Notes under the pieces: generated by a model
The model's database searches: none
Told to the model about the DNA's origin: nothing
The model's input: only the letters and a program-made list of their open reading frames with translations
In this document: one piece after another, positions 1 to 10,448 of the stretch
Numbering within the stretch: the first letter of the stretch is position 1
Layout: each line of letters opens with the position of its first letter
Source of the DNA: Euglena gracilis
Taxonomy: Eukaryota; Euglenida; Euglenophyceae; Euglenales
NCBI GenBank assembly: GCA_039621445.1
Contig: CP154955.1
Location: 59,241,564-59,305,563, forward strand
Direction: 5' to 3'
DNA: 64,000 nucleotides
Program-made: the position numbers and the translations under genes

Positions 1-422
1 TGGGAGTGTGCAAGCGCAGTATCATAGAAGAGATCACAGCAATTTACAAAAGAGATTGCCTGTCCCTTTCCTCTCTTCTATGTCCAAAAATTACGATTTC
101 CCTCCACGTTCAGTGAAAAAAAAAATCGTTGCACCACGCACCAATAACATCCTGCTGCTGGTCCCACAAGCATGAATTTTTTCCAGTTTTATTTATTTAT
201 TATTTTTTTGTGCAGGTCAGGTACAGTTGACCCACGCAAGTCGGTGGCTCTTTAGGAATGCAGGTTTGGACCGCTGGGGGGAGCACCAGAAACGCACCAT
301 TGGGGGGGGGGGATGCACCACAAATTCTTTCTTGCAGATTATATTCCACATTCCAGCTTTCATTACCGTTTTGCAATAGATAATATTATGCACTTGTTTA
401 TATCATATTTTACTATCTGGGA

Positions 423-734
423 CAGGCTGTTTTTTTACCAACCCCGGGGGGGAGGGGGGTCCAGAGTGCCTATGAGTGCCTGCCAGGCAGGCACTACCCC
501 ACCCCCTGGGGGGTTCGGATTTCGGCCTGTACCCAGGCACATTCCTTTTAAAATAGGCCATTTTTGGCTCCCCGGCGCCGTCGGCGCGGGTCTGTGCTAG
601 GGCACTTTTGGTCGTGCGCCAAACCTCCCCCCCAGCCCCCGGGGGGGTCGGATCGGGAGTGTCTTGGAGTGGCTGCCCAGGCAGGTACCTCCCCCCCCCA
701 TGGTGGGGTCGGCACCCGACTGAAATACAGCCTG
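423..734 (+). mobile_element. hAT-like MITE, family B, copy 1
   Basis: The element begins CAGGCTGT and ends ACAGCCTG, an 8-base perfect terminal inverted repeat. It is flanked by an 8-base target duplication, atctggga at 415-422 and atctgggg at 735-742 (7/8). The inside holds G and C runs, the motif pair AGTGCCT/CCAGGCAGG and a GGCGCC palindrome near 572. It has no ORF, so it is non-autonomous. An 8-base duplication with CAGG ends is typical of the hAT superfamily. Confidence 0.85.
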
Positions 735-742
735 ATCTGGGG

Positions 743-1768
743 TGTGGATGCAAAAAAGGGGTCTTGTGGCGCTTGTGCGCTGTGCACGTAGGGGAGGGGG
801 TTGGCAAGATCAAAATCTCAGAAACACAGAAAAGGCAGGCGGCTAACTTCAAAATGAATTCATTCAAGTTTTCATCCAGAAAACCAGAAAAATGAAACAC
901 GACCTCTGCACGCACCACCTGCTTGCAAGAAAAGGGGTTCAGTTTCCACTTCTCCTAAATCTCTCCAAAAAAAACCAGTCAGTCACTTCCTGCATCCCGG
1001 CATGCAAGGGGGGGCCGCTTTGGCCATCTAGCTAAAGGCTCTTCCCAAAAAAATTCCGGCGCCTTCGGCGCTGGATGGAGTGAAATCAGTCAAAATTCTG
1101 GCCACAGGAGTGCAAAAACCACGCAGCCACTCTGAGAAAATATCAGACACTCATCCTTCCCATAGGGTGGGCTTAAGCAACTGTAAACCTCCTCACTTAT
1201 AAACACCCCAGGTTTGTAGCATCTGTCTGGTTAGTCAGGTGAAGGGGGGGGTTGGTTCATCAGTCAAGGAATTGTTGGTGAAAACGACCCCCCAAAATGA
1301 CCCAGAAACCCCCTCCCAAATTGGCAATTTTCGGAAAATTTGGGCAAAAAAAGTTTCCAAAAAAATCGTTTTTCGACCCCCGGCCCCCATTTTTTTGGCC
1401 CGAAACCCATGGATTTTGAGTCATTTCCGGGTCAAAAAAGTACAAAAAAATCGGGGAAAAAAATGCCCAAAACAATGTTGTTTTTTTCCGGCCTCCCGGA
1501 CATAGAAAAACTGTTTTTGAGGCGAAAACGGGCCGGGATGGGCCGGGCCGAGCCGCCGGGTCGCCGGCCGGGCCAAGCCGTGCCAGGCCGCCGGGCCAGG
1601 CTGGGCTGCCGACCGCCCCAAACATCTGCCACACGCCTCAAACATCTGCTGAAGCATGGCACCATCACACATGTAAAGAGCTCAAAACTACACAAAACCT
1701 GGTTTACAAGTGGGGGGGTATAAGTGGGGGGTGGGGTTTGCAATCCCGACATTGTGCTCAGAGGTGCA
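743..1768. other. No gene seen; repeat debris
   Basis: The stretch contains a family M fragment (ACCAGTCAGTCAC near 975 and a GGCGCC palindrome near 1060), A-rich sequence and a GGCC-rich block at 1530-1610. I see no splice-bounded coding island. The next MYST exon downstream of 1999 is expected here or off the left edge but was not found. Confidence 0.5.
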
Positions 1769-1769
1769 T

Positions 1770-1998
1770 GTGCACACACCACACAACGCACACACGCACA
1801 CACACACACACACACACACACGCACGCACGCACACGCACGCACACGCACACACACAAACACACTAACACACACACGCGCACACGCACACACACACACAAC
1901 TAAACCACATACACGCACGCACACGCACACACACATACACACACACACACACACACAACACAAACACGCACGCACGCACACACACAACACAAACACAC
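1770..1998. repeat. Degenerate (CA)n / (GT)n microsatellite
   Basis: CA repeats are interrupted by CG dinucleotides. Read on the minus strand this is (GT)n and starts directly at the donor of the MYST exon ending at 1999. Confidence 0.95.
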
Positions 1999-2064
1999 GT
2001 CAAAGTTCTTGACACGGGTCTCCTCCTCGCGCTGCTTTTCCAACGCCAGCATACGCCACCAGGG
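1999..2064 (-). CDS. MYST histone acetyltransferase, linker exon before the catalytic domain
   Basis: This 66-base exon is phase 0 at both ends. The acceptor is GCGTCAG and the donor is GAC|GTGTGT. It encodes [18 protein letters not shown] followed by KNFD. In Esa1/MOF/HAM-type proteins a similar charged segment ending in [TR][KR]V[KR]N lies just before the strand leading into the MYST zinc finger and acetyltransferase domain. The order and strand agree with the chromo-barrel exons at 4629, 6530 and 10449. The next exon should encode the [FL]G.Y.I..WYFSP motif and is not in the window. The exon call is strong; the family rests mostly on the chromo-barrel exons. Confidence 0.75.
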
Positions 2065-2226
2065 CTGACGCTCCCTTCAGCCGAGAGACGGGGCAGGTTG
2101 GGTTCAGGTTAGGTTTTGGAGGCCAACCTTCAGATTGAGGCCAACCCAGGTTAAAACTGGTGCTATGCTCAGTGGGTCTAAATGGAAGAATCCAAGCGCT
2201 TGAAAGACCCGTATGGGTTATTGCAG

Positions 2227-2286
2227 AAACACATGTGGCCCAGCCTGGCCCTGGCTCGGTGGCTGACTGAGGGGTTCACATTTTAG
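2227..2286 (+). CDS. Possible terminal exon, METTL-like motif
   Basis: After the acceptor TATTGCAG a short open frame reads KHMWPSLALARWLTEG and ends at TAG 2284. The W-P-x-x-x-x-L-A-x-x-L pattern resembles the WP..L..YL segment of the METTL21/METTL23 lysine-methyltransferase family (PF10294). That is pattern similarity only. It lies on the strand opposite to, and inside, a MYST intron. Confidence 0.25.
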   Translation, partial: KHMWPSLALARWLTEGFTF

Positions 2287-2875
2287 TCAGCCTCAGGATT
2301 AGCCTTCCAGTGCGGGCAAACTCGTAAATAGCATTATGAATTTGCCCACCCAACAAACACTCACACTCCCAACTTTTCACTCACAGACCATCCCTTCCCA
2401 TCACTCACACTTTTCCTCCCCATCCTACCCAGACCGTACACGTCCCATCACTCAGACTTTAACCTTCTTTTCACTTTGCATTTTCAAACTCTTTGTCGAG
2501 TGCTCTGTATCTGGCTCATAGGGAAAAAACTGTTGCTTCTCAAACAGTTTTCATGGGGCCTGGACCACTTCCAACCCTTCGCCGCACCTTTTTATTTTCT
2601 TTGTTTAGATTGTTTAAATGAATTATTTATTTGTTTAAATTTAAAATTTTCTTTGTTTCGATGAATTTCAATGGATCATTTCCAGAAGAAGCAAGAAACC
2701 CGCACAGCAGGTTTCTTCATATCTGTGGTCAACAGGGGAGGGGTTCAGACGACAAGGGGGGGAGGAAGATATCGCCCATGCTCCGAGCGAATACGCCTAA
2801 TCGATGAGACACAACAGTGAACCGCAACAGGCAAAAGCACAACGCAACTCTTCACGGGGCACAATTCTCCACAAC

Positions 2876-2927
2876 GTTCTCTGGACGCAGGCAGCCCTGC
2901 GCATGGATCCCACTTTTCGTCCTCTTC
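2876..2927 (-). CDS. MYST gene, probable basic linker exon
   Basis: The acceptor is excellent: a run of C and T followed by CTCGTGCAG at 2928-2936. The donor is AAC|GTTGTG. The 52-base exon starts with one base that completes the phase-2 codon left by exon 4629-4692 and ends in phase 0, matching exon 1999-2064. It encodes KRTKSGIHAQGCLRPEN, a basic linker of the kind found between chromo-barrel and catalytic domain. The donor is weak, so an alternative end is possible. Confidence 0.5.
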
Positions 2928-3530
2928 CTGCACGAGATGAAGGAGAGAGAGGACGATGGGGACAGACAGCTGTCCCCCTGCAAGCCCATGCGGGTGACTT
3001 GGATGCTATATGCTGTGTGGGATTTTTGGTGCTTTCGATTTCAGCCCGGATTTTAGCAAACTTCGTGCTGCTTGCATGATTTTTTTTGCATCAATTCTGC
3101 AACCACGCTGGCTCTCTCGATTATTGGTTTCACTCCTTTTTTGTGCGCCAATGAGAAATACCAATATACCCCCCCCCCAAGCCTAAAGAACACCGAGGTG
3201 ACAATCTAGATGGTCCGAACAGGGGGGGCGTTCATTGGGCACGGGGGTACGCTTTCTGTGTGGACAAAGAATATGGTGACAATCTGCCTGGCGCTGTTGT
3301 CCGCCTCTGGCCCTTTTGTCTGTGTTTGTGTGTGAGAACCCCCCTCCTGTGGGAAGAGCCGTCTGGCCAACCCCCACCTGCCTCCTCCCATGGGAGATGG
3401 GGTGCAGCAGACCCCTCCCCCGGGGGTCCAACACCCAAAGAATCCCCGCCGGAAATCGGCCAGTGTCGGACCCTGACAAACCTCTCCGTGATGAGAGGTT
3501 GGGTAGCACTGGGGACTCTGGGCTGCTCAG

Positions 3531-3615
3531 ACGATTGCCGGGCGTGGCAGTTTCTTAGGACAGGGCGGCACTGCCAGGTTGCAAAGGAATGCACACCCCA
3601 GACAGCTTGCGTGGG
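3531..3615 (+). CDS. Possible cysteine-rich exon
   Basis: The acceptor GGGCTGCTCAG and donor GTACGG enclose an open frame with four cysteines, reading DDCRAWQFLRTGRHCQVA and then KECTPQTACVG. The opposite strand is also open. Function unknown. Confidence 0.22.
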
Positions 3616-3699
3616 GTACGGGTCTTCTTCTCCATCTGTGAAAGGGGGCAGTGAACAAGAACGGATGCATCCAATTTCATTTCTTTTATATGTTTCTTT

Positions 3700-4085
3700 C
3701 TTCTATTTGTGATTTTCTTTTATATTGATGGAAAGAACACGGACCATTCTTGAAATTCAATTTTTTGTCGTTTAAATAAATTTAATTGAGTGCTTGATTA
3801 CTCAATCCAAATAAAATGAAAGGTAAAGCTACGGTTAAATAACACCTTCATATCTGTTATTTACACATCACAGATGTATGTTTCATTTCTTATCTTCATG
3901 TTGTTATCTACGTGTATTTTGTTGCACCCGCACGCAGCCGATTCGATCCACATATGTGTGTATCACAATTTAATAATATTCAATATATTACGGCACATAT
4001 GACACATGGAGTTTTCATATTAGGAAGAAAAATTACATCAGGAGTGTCTTATTGCAAGGTTAACAGTCTCCTGTTCCAAGTTATT
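3700..4085. other. AT-rich gap, nothing recognised
   Basis: AT-rich unique sequence between islands. I see no repeat family, RNA gene or splice-bounded frame. Confidence 0.5.
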
Positions 4086-4088
4086 TAG

Positions 4089-4165
4089 CTACCAGCTCAA
4101 GGGCCACACCAAAATGATGGGGAGCTTGATAAGTTGGCTGGGAGAAATAGTGGATCACCATGTGT
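4089..4165 (+). CDS. Possible micro-exon, unknown product
   Basis: The acceptor AGTTATTTAG is followed by a frame encoding YQLKGHTKMMGSLISWLGEI and then VDHHV, with donors GTGTGT and GTACAT at its end. Unrecognised. Opposite in strand to the MYST gene. Confidence 0.25.
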
Positions 4166-4466
4166 GTACATTTGTATATTTTCATCATCACTCATTTGGC
4201 AAATATGCGATAGGCACGGCCTAAATGTTTGATTTGAGTAGGGGGGTTTGTATTGAAGGGAAAAGAAAACTGAATTCTTTGACCCAAGCCCAACGAACCC
4301 TGTGAATCACAAAAAGGTTTCAACCCGCACTCACACCTTTGCAGCACATGCATGACACTCAGAAACAAAGTCTGACACAACACACGTCACACATATCAAA
4401 CACACACGCCACACTTGTCACACACGTCACACATGCACACATGCACACACATGCACACCGCCTCAG

Positions 4467-4600
4467 CACTCGGTGGGCTGGGGGCGTGTATGCGATGAGC
4501 CCCATCAAGGTCCAGCCGATCATCTGTCCACATCGGAGCCAAGCCACGCGATGGGTATCCTTCCCGCCCGCAAGTGGCACACACTTCCATGACACAGCTT
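4467..4600 (+). CDS. Possible exon, strand uncertain
   Basis: The island lies between acceptor CGCCTCAG and a consensus donor GTGAGT at 4601. It encodes TRWAGGVYAMSPIKVQPII and then CPHRSQATRW on the plus strand. The minus strand is open too and carries a CATCG motif. Only 28 bases separate it from the minus-strand MYST exon, so it may be spurious. Confidence 0.22.
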
Positions 4601-4628
4601 GTGAGTCACGTGATGTCACTCTCCGTAC

Positions 4629-4692
4629 GCCGCCGACAAAGTCCACTTCCACAACCTGGCTCCGGCCACCCACTCATCCAGTCGCCGGTCAA
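4629..4692 (-). CDS. MYST histone acetyltransferase, chromo-barrel exon 3
   Basis: A 64-base exon after acceptor TGCATGCAG with donor GC|GTACGG. It encodes DRRLDEWVAGARLWKWTLSA. The RRLDEWV string is the signature of the chromo-barrel (Tudor-knot) of MYST acetyltransferases such as Tip60, MOF and Esa1, which recruits the enzyme to chromatin. Its first two bases (TT) join the single T left by exon 6530-6601 to make Phe. The product then reads HYLPFDRRLDEWV, with the same H-x5-[RK]RLDEWV spacing as known proteins. It ends in phase 2. Confidence 0.85.
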
Positions 4693-4759
4693 CTGCATGC
4701 AGCAGTAGGATGGGACCCCCCACCCCTGCCCACACCAAGAAATATACTCCTGTTTCCAG

Positions 4760-4763
4760 GCAG

Positions 4764-4813
<50 letters not shown>

Positions 4814-5577
4814 TCAAACTCACGCACGCACGCACGCACGCAAGCACCCACCCACTCACTCACTCAGTTTCCCACCCACCCACTCACCCACTCAACCACC
4901 CACCCACCCACCCACCCACCCACCCACCCACGGCTCACACTCACGCACGCACGCACACACGCACGCAAGCACCCACCCACTCACTCACTCAGTTTCCCAC
5001 CCACCCACTCACCCACCCACCCACCCGCCCACCCACCCACCCACACTCCCACCCTCTCACTCTCTCCCCCCCCCACCCCCGCTCTCACACCCACCCACCC
5101 ACCCACCCACCCACCCACCCACCCACCCACTCACCCACCCACCCACCCACCCACCCACCCACCCATCCACCCACCCACCCACCCACCCACTCACCCACCC
5201 ACTCACCCACTCACACACCCACCCACCCACCCACCCACCCACCCACCAACTCACCCACCATCCCACCCACCCACGCACCTACCCACTCACCCACGCACTC
5301 ACTCACCCACCCACCCACTCACTCACCCACCCACCCACGCACTCACCCCCCCACCCCCCCACCCACCCACCCCCCCACCCGCCCACCCACCCACCCACCC
5401 ACCCACTCACACCCACCCACCCACCCACTCACCCACCCACGCACTCACCCACCCACCCACTCACCCACCAACCCACCCATGCACTCACTCACTCACCCAC
5501 CCACCCACCACCCACCCACCCACCCACCCACCCACGCTCACTCACTCACTCACTCACAGGCACGCACACAACACGTG

Positions 5578-5613
<36 letters not shown>
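4760..5613. repeat. Compound microsatellite: (CA)n, (CCCA)n with CTCA variants, (CA)n
   Basis: About 0.85 kb of CA, CCCA and CTCA repeats inside a MYST intron. On the minus strand it contains five consecutive GTGA units near 5537-5556. The long Thr-His-Pro frame across it is a repeat translation, not a gene. Confidence 0.95.
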
Positions 5614-5616
<3 letters not shown>

Positions 5617-5670
5617 AATTGCTTGGTGAAAATACACCGGGATGGGATATCCTTGAACCCAAAAATATCG
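5614..5670 (-). CDS. Possible cassette exon inside the MYST intron
   Basis: The acceptor GCCAAGCAG and donor ATT|GTGTGT enclose 57 bases, a multiple of three; (GT)n starts right at the donor. Frame 0 reads RYFWVQGYPIPVYFHQAII. In the phase of the flanking MYST exons it would insert 19 residues into the chromo-barrel. Inclusion in the main product is unlikely. Confidence 0.25.
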
Positions 5671-5982
5671 CTGCTTGGCTCTTTCGAACACAGAGAGGCT
5701 TATTTATGAGATTCAGCAACCACCCCAAAACTATTCTCTGACCACACTTTCACACACTTTTTACCCCCCAGTTCAAACCTTGGCGTGTTGTTCGAAAAAA
5801 ATGTTTCGGTCCAGCCTGGCAAAATTTCGCCCCAACTTGATTCCAACGATTCCAAACCCGAGGGAGCTGCTGGCTGGAAAGAAAAGCGCTGGCTGGTTGG
5901 ACCCCCCCCCCTGGGGCGAAAGCCCTTCCAGTTGAAGAAAACCCCTGGCGCACCCATCCACCCACCTTCGGGACTACTTCGG

Positions 5983-6064
5983 GAGAAACAGCTTTGGGGG
6001 GAACAACTTCGGGGGAAACAACTTCGGGGGAAACGACTTTGTGGGAAACAACTTCGGGGGGAGT
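5983..6064. repeat. Short tandem repeat, unit about 15 bases
   Basis: Five or six copies of CTTCGGGGGAAACAA-like units. On the minus strand the array starts with GTTGTTTCC at a possible exon donor (6053). Confidence 0.9.
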
Positions 6065-6088
6065 CAATTTTGGGAACCAGAATTGCAA
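6053..6088 (-). CDS. Possible 36-base cassette exon inside the MYST intron
   Basis: The acceptor TTTCAAGTAG and donor GAA|GTTGTT enclose 12 codons, LQFWFPKLTPPE in frame 0. The tandem repeat begins at the donor. Length is a multiple of three, so inclusion or skipping keeps the MYST frame. Weakly supported. Confidence 0.22.
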
Positions 6089-6114
6089 CTACTTGAAAAG
6101 TAATTGCCTGCCTC

Positions 6115-6245
6115 CAGGCACCCCCCCCAAGGCCATGATTGAAGGTAAGGCTGGGGGGCAAACCTTGGGGGGGGGGGCAAGTTTGCATGGTAAAAAATTT
6201 TGGTGGGCCATGCGCAAAATAAGCCAAAAAATCTAAAAATGGGGG
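6115..6245 (+). repeat. Dispersed repeat family Q, copy 1
   Basis: The motif GGCCATGATTGAAGGTAAGG and a following GGGGGCAA...TTTGCATGGTAA segment recur at 11395-11510 and, more diverged, at 42770-42880. Confidence 0.7.
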
Positions 6246-6529
6246 CCAATGTCTCAAGTTAAGGGCGGGACTAAATAGCGTGGGGGGGGGGGGGCTTGGG
6301 GGACCCACATTTGGGGGGGTCAGTTCTGGATCCAAAAAATTTCAGCACAGTGAATCAAAAAAAAAACCTCAACTCAACCCAATAAAAGACCCACTTGGCC
6401 CAGACCCAAAACTTGAGATGCAGACAAACAAGCACGGCAAACAAACAAAAAACACAACAAAACACAAAAAAAGACGAAACCCCACACGAAAAAGTACGCA
6501 GGCACACATACGCACACAGGAGTGCATAC

Positions 6530-6601
6530 AGGGCAGGTAGTGGATGTAGTAGCTGTGGGAACCGTCAGGCTCCTCACGGACTGTCAGCACTTCCGCCTCA
6601 T
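6530..6601 (-). CDS. MYST histone acetyltransferase, chromo-barrel exon 2
   Basis: A 72-base exon after acceptor CCCTGCAG with donor CCCT|GTATGC. It encodes EAEVLTVREEPDGSHSYYIH and then YLP. This matches the strands of the chromo-barrel: EVL.VR, a turn, then YY[IV]HY. The leading AT joins T of exon 10449-10564 to give Tyr, and the trailing T joins TT of exon 4629-4692 to give Phe. The three-exon product is a continuous chromo-barrel without gaps, which independently checks all four splice sites. Confidence 0.87.
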
Positions 6602-6734
6602 CTGCAGGGCAGATGTGGTGGGCGGGGGTGGGGGCGGGGGGGGGCAGGGGGGTAAGCTTCGCTCTTACTCTGAAGAGATAAGAGCTCAGCGACCAGGGTG
6701 TGACGTAGAGCTGAGCTCTTTGGGAGACCACCCC

Positions 6735-6785
6735 GGCCCGGCCCGGCCCGGCCCGGCCGGCGGCCCGGCGGCCCGGCGGCACAGG
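6735..6785. repeat. GGCCC tandem repeat
   Basis: Short GC-only array of GGCCC and GGCGGCCC units. Confidence 0.9.
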
Positions 6786-6949
6786 CACAGCTCAGGTGGA
6801 CCACCTTCTCTCTGCGTTGCCTGTCGACACTTCTGGGGCATGTAGTTTCAACATTTCAAAAAAATCATCGTGCAACTACCCCCCCCCCCCCGCTCTTTTG
6901 GCAAGGCCCAATAGGTCGGGGGAAATAATTCGGGGGGGGGGGGGGGATG

Positions 6950-7180
6950 TTGGCCAGGTTTTTTGTTTGAAGACTCCAGCTAACCAATTTTACTAGCCAC
7001 TGAAACTAGCAGCTAGACCCCCTCCCCGGTGGGTGTGGTCTGGTCCCCATGACTGGGAAATTCAAACCCTCTGGCGCTGCGCTGCAAAATGGGGACCTCA
7101 ATCTGCTTCTTTTTTTTGGCGGATTTTGTTCCAAAAAAAACCCCAAATTTCCAAAAATAATGGAGGATCAAACAAAACAC
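6950..7180 (+). mobile_element. Diverged family C MITE fragment
   Basis: Contains the CTAGC-rich left part, a CTGGCGCTGCGCTG palindrome and the GGATTTTGTTCCAAAAA segment shared with family C at 20934 and 29596. Ends are not preserved. Confidence 0.6.
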
Positions 7181-7739
7181 TTTGCGTTGGTCTCAGGGGG
7201 CCAAAAAATGAAATTCCATAAGCTTGCCCTGCTAACAGGTGGGGGGATAACACGGCAAACTTTTTTTCCAGATAATGCGGGATTGTGTGGTAGTTGTGCG
7301 GGATTACGTAAAAAAATTGCGGAATGAAACTGAACAGAATGCTGTTATTCGCATTCATGCAAGATCGGAAACCTGCAGTTCTGGCCAAAAATTCTGGTCC
7401 GAAAGTCTCAAAAAAAAACTGGATGATGAAAGTCGGGACCCCCCCCCCCGTGTCACGAAGCTTAAACAAGAAACTCTCCTGGGCTTTGGGAACACATGGC
7501 TGCCTCCCTTTCCGGGATCTTAGAACTTTTCTGCAACAAACCCCCACCAGGGAATTCCTTACCCCAGCCGGCTGGCAGGGGGAAAATGCTGGCTAGATTA
7601 CGCCCAAGGGGTGCAGTCGGGGGGGGGGGCAAAGCAAACACACATCCCCAAATCCAACTGGGTTGGCACTTTTCAGCCAAAATTTTGAAGCGAAGCATTA
7701 ATAACTCCCTCAAGAGCCATTTTTCAATAAATTTGATAT

Positions 7740-7885
7740 AATTTAGTTCAATTTTTTTAAAAAAAAATAATTTTAAATTTATAATTATATTTTAAAATAC
7801 ATTTTATTTAAAAAATATAATTTTATTTTAAATTTATACTTTTATTTAAAATTTCACAATTTTCTTAATTTAAGTGTTAAGTCAA
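7740..7885. other. AT-rich tract
   Basis: Almost pure A/T with TTTAAAAT-like units. No gene seen. Confidence 0.9.
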
Positions 7886-8211
7886 ATTTAAGGCCTGTTT
7901 TTTTCTCCAAATTGTCCCAGGGGGGGTCCGCAGCTTGGTTGGGAGGTGCTGGCGGAAAAAAGGTGCTGTTTGGCTGGACCCCCCCCGCCCGGGGGAAATT
8001 TCCCTGACACTCACACAAATAGTACAATTGTAAACACCACCTGCAGGCGTACAGGGGAAGCCCTGAGAGAGGGTTGGACCCCCCCTACCTCGAAACCAAC
8101 AAAGACTTCAAAAAGGAAAAACTTCAAAATATGGGAAAAAGGAAAATGTAAAACACGTAAGTTCTTCATTGTCTTCAAAGAAAAGGGCGTTTTACAACAC
8201 ACTTTTCACAG

Positions 8212-8282
8212 AGATCTTCAACATCGGCAAGCAACCAACCGTGCATGAAATCCTCAAAATTGAACAAAATAAAATATTTTAA
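8212..8282 (+). CDS. Possible terminal exon
   Basis: After acceptor CTTTTCACAG the frame reads IFNIGKQPTVHEILKIEQNK, then IF and stop. The minus strand is also open. Lies in A-rich sequence. Unknown. Confidence 0.22.
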
Positions 8283-8889
8283 GTAAACCATATCTTCTGT
8301 TTCACTTAAAAATTGAATTTTTTTCAGTGAAACATAAGATTTGAATTTTATGTTGAAACAAAAAATATTCTCCGTATCAAAAAAAAAATATTTCCCCATC
8401 TTTTCAGACACAAGAAAATATTCAGAAAAGTGAACAAAAGTGAAAGTAACAAAACGTGCAAGACCGTACAAAAACAACGAGCAAAAAAATGAAAAAAAAT
8501 CGCAGTTTCCGAGGGAAATCTCGAATTTTTGCCATCTCCAGCACACAGTGTCTGAAGAAAATTATTGCAATTTTGGCTTTCAGTGGAGGTTGGGGATAGG
8601 TCGGACCACCCCCTCCCCAGCACCTGGGGAGGGCTGGTCCACAGTGCCCTTGAACTCCAAGGGGGACCCTACCTCAAAATGAAGGGTTTCCCATCCATCC
8701 AGCCCCCCGAGGACCAAATAATAACCCTGCCCTCCACGATACAATGGGCCAAAAAAATGAAGCAGAGACATCACAACAAACATTGAAGAAATCACAAAAT
8801 TGATGCAATTGGGCCAGAATAAAACTCAAAATGAGCATTTATTGTGCTGAGAAGTATGAAAGTACAAAAACAAAACACCTGGAGGGGCA

Positions 8890-9180
8890 TGGCGAAGTAA
8901 TTTTTGGGGTTTTTACCTTGAAAATTATGCGGAATTATGCAGCATTGTGCGGGATTATGTGGCCCAAATGTTGCCCCAGTGTGTAATGCTCAAAGGCGAT
9001 TGCTACCAGAAAAAAGGCAGCACCGTAACACCCAAAAATGATATGAAATGCTTTTGAAAACAGAAAACGACTGTCAAAAATAAAATGCTTTTCGGAGTCT
9101 CAATCTAAGGCTTTTCTTTTTGCATTTTCCAAAAAAAAAACAAAGTATGCGGGGTTATGCAGTCGCATAAACCACATATC
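8890..9180 (+). repeat. Scattered GCGGGATTATG motif repeats
   Basis: Variants of TGCGG[GA][AT]TTATG occur several times here and also at 7277-7325. Their open frames are not convincing genes. Confidence 0.5.
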
Positions 9181-9253
9181 CTTTTTGGAGCTTTACCTGC
9201 CAGCAGACCCTCCTTGGAGTTGGATTTCCACTAGCCAGGTTTGGACTTGCTGC

Positions 9254-9540
9254 CAGGCTTTTTTTTTACCAACCCCGGGGGGGGGGGGAGGGGGGTCCGG
9301 AGTGCCTTGGGCAGGCACTACCCCCCCTGGGGGGGGCAGATTTTGGCCTGCACCCAGGCACATTCCTTTGAAAATAGGCCATTTTGGCTCCCCGGCGCCT
9401 TTGGCGCCGGAGTCTGTGCTAGGGCACTTTTGGCCGTGTGCCCTACCCCCCCCCCCAGACGGGTCGGATTTGGAGTGCCTTGGAGTGCCTGCCCAGGCAG
9501 GCCCCCCCCCCCCCCCCGAGTAGGGTCGGCACCACCTCTG
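9254..9540 (+). mobile_element. hAT-like MITE, family B, copy 2
   Basis: Similar to 423-734 through most of its length, with the GGCGCC palindrome near 9396. It is bounded by a perfect 8-base duplication cttgctgc at 9246-9253 and 9541-9548. The right duplication forms the last bases of the splice acceptor of the exon starting at 9551. A fragment of family C (CCACTAGCCAGGTTTGGAC) lies just to the left. Confidence 0.85.
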
Positions 9541-9550
9541 CTTGCTGCAG

Positions 9551-9744
9551 GGCAAGAAGATTAAATGTGAAATTTGTCGTCAACGACTCTACCAGCTTAA
9601 ACTATATATTGAGGAGGATATCTCACATATGAGTTCCATAATGTTGGAAAAAGATCCTGTTCTGTCTGTCAACCAGAGAGCAGCCACTTTGTGCACATCA
9701 CACCCCAAAGAAATGCCGCAGTTAGCTTTGTTGCCGGGACACCG
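9551..9744 (+). CDS. Exon of an unknown gene with a CxxC motif
   Basis: The acceptor CTTGCTGCAG and consensus donor GTGAGA (9745) bound 194 bases. The frame starts GKKIKCEICRQRLYQLKLYI and continues EEDISHMSS, ending ...ALLPGH and two bases (phase 2). The CEIC pair could be half of a zinc-binding site. It lies on the opposite strand inside the largest MYST intron. Product not recognised. Confidence 0.5.
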
Positions 9745-10204
9745 GTGAGAAAACACCTTTAAAGAATATTAGCAATGTTACCAATTCAAATATTAGAATA
9801 TTGGCAAACAATGGTTGAAAAATGACGGGAATAGAAAATAAGACTTGTTGCAAATTGGTCATATGTTAACCTGCCACCCTGGCTCACTGTCCCCCCTGCC
9901 ATGCGTGTTGGCCCCCCCAACTTGTTCGAGTGGACACGGACCTCCTTTTTAAGGCGTTTGGCTTGGCAGTTCGTTGGCCCCCTTGCCTTCGTTGTCGTCT
10001 TGTGAGAGGGGTCAGGGGGCAACGACGACACGCCCTCCAACCCAAAATGGGGCAGAACACCCGCAAGAAAATACACATGTAACGCAACGCACCACAGCAC
10101 AGCCCAATACACCGTAAAACAAGGGCGTCAAACACGTCAAACACGTCAAACACACACGGAAGACACATGACACACAAAAAATGCCACCCACGCAACAGAC
10201 GGGA

Positions 10205-10218
10205 GGCCACAACCACAA

Positions 10219-10262
<44 letters not shown>

Positions 10263-10312
10263 GCACGCACACACACACACACACACACACGCACACGTAC
10301 ACAAACACACAC

Positions 10313-10381
<69 letters not shown>

Positions 10382-10401
10382 CACACACACACACACACGC
10401 G

Positions 10402-10442
<41 letters not shown>

Positions 10443-10448
10443 GCACAC
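10205..10448. repeat. (CA)n / (GT)n microsatellite
   Basis: CA repeats with GCGCGC interruptions. On the minus strand GT repeats start at the donor GTGTGC of the MYST exon ending at 10449. Confidence 0.97.

Noticed and set aside
2891-2993. Plus-strand exon (CAWIPLFVLFLHEMKEREDD)
   Set aside because: Its sequence contains the strong pyrimidine tract and acceptor of the minus-strand exon 2876-2927, which fits the MYST phases, so I prefer the minus reading.
4339-5709. 456-codon Thr-His-Pro frame
   Set aside because: It is the translation of (CCCA)n and (CA)n repeats.
7275-7523. 82-codon plus-strand frame (MRDCVVVVRDYVKKLRNE)
   Set aside because: It starts in GCGGGATTATG motif repeats that recur at 8930-9160, and a longer minus frame overlaps it.
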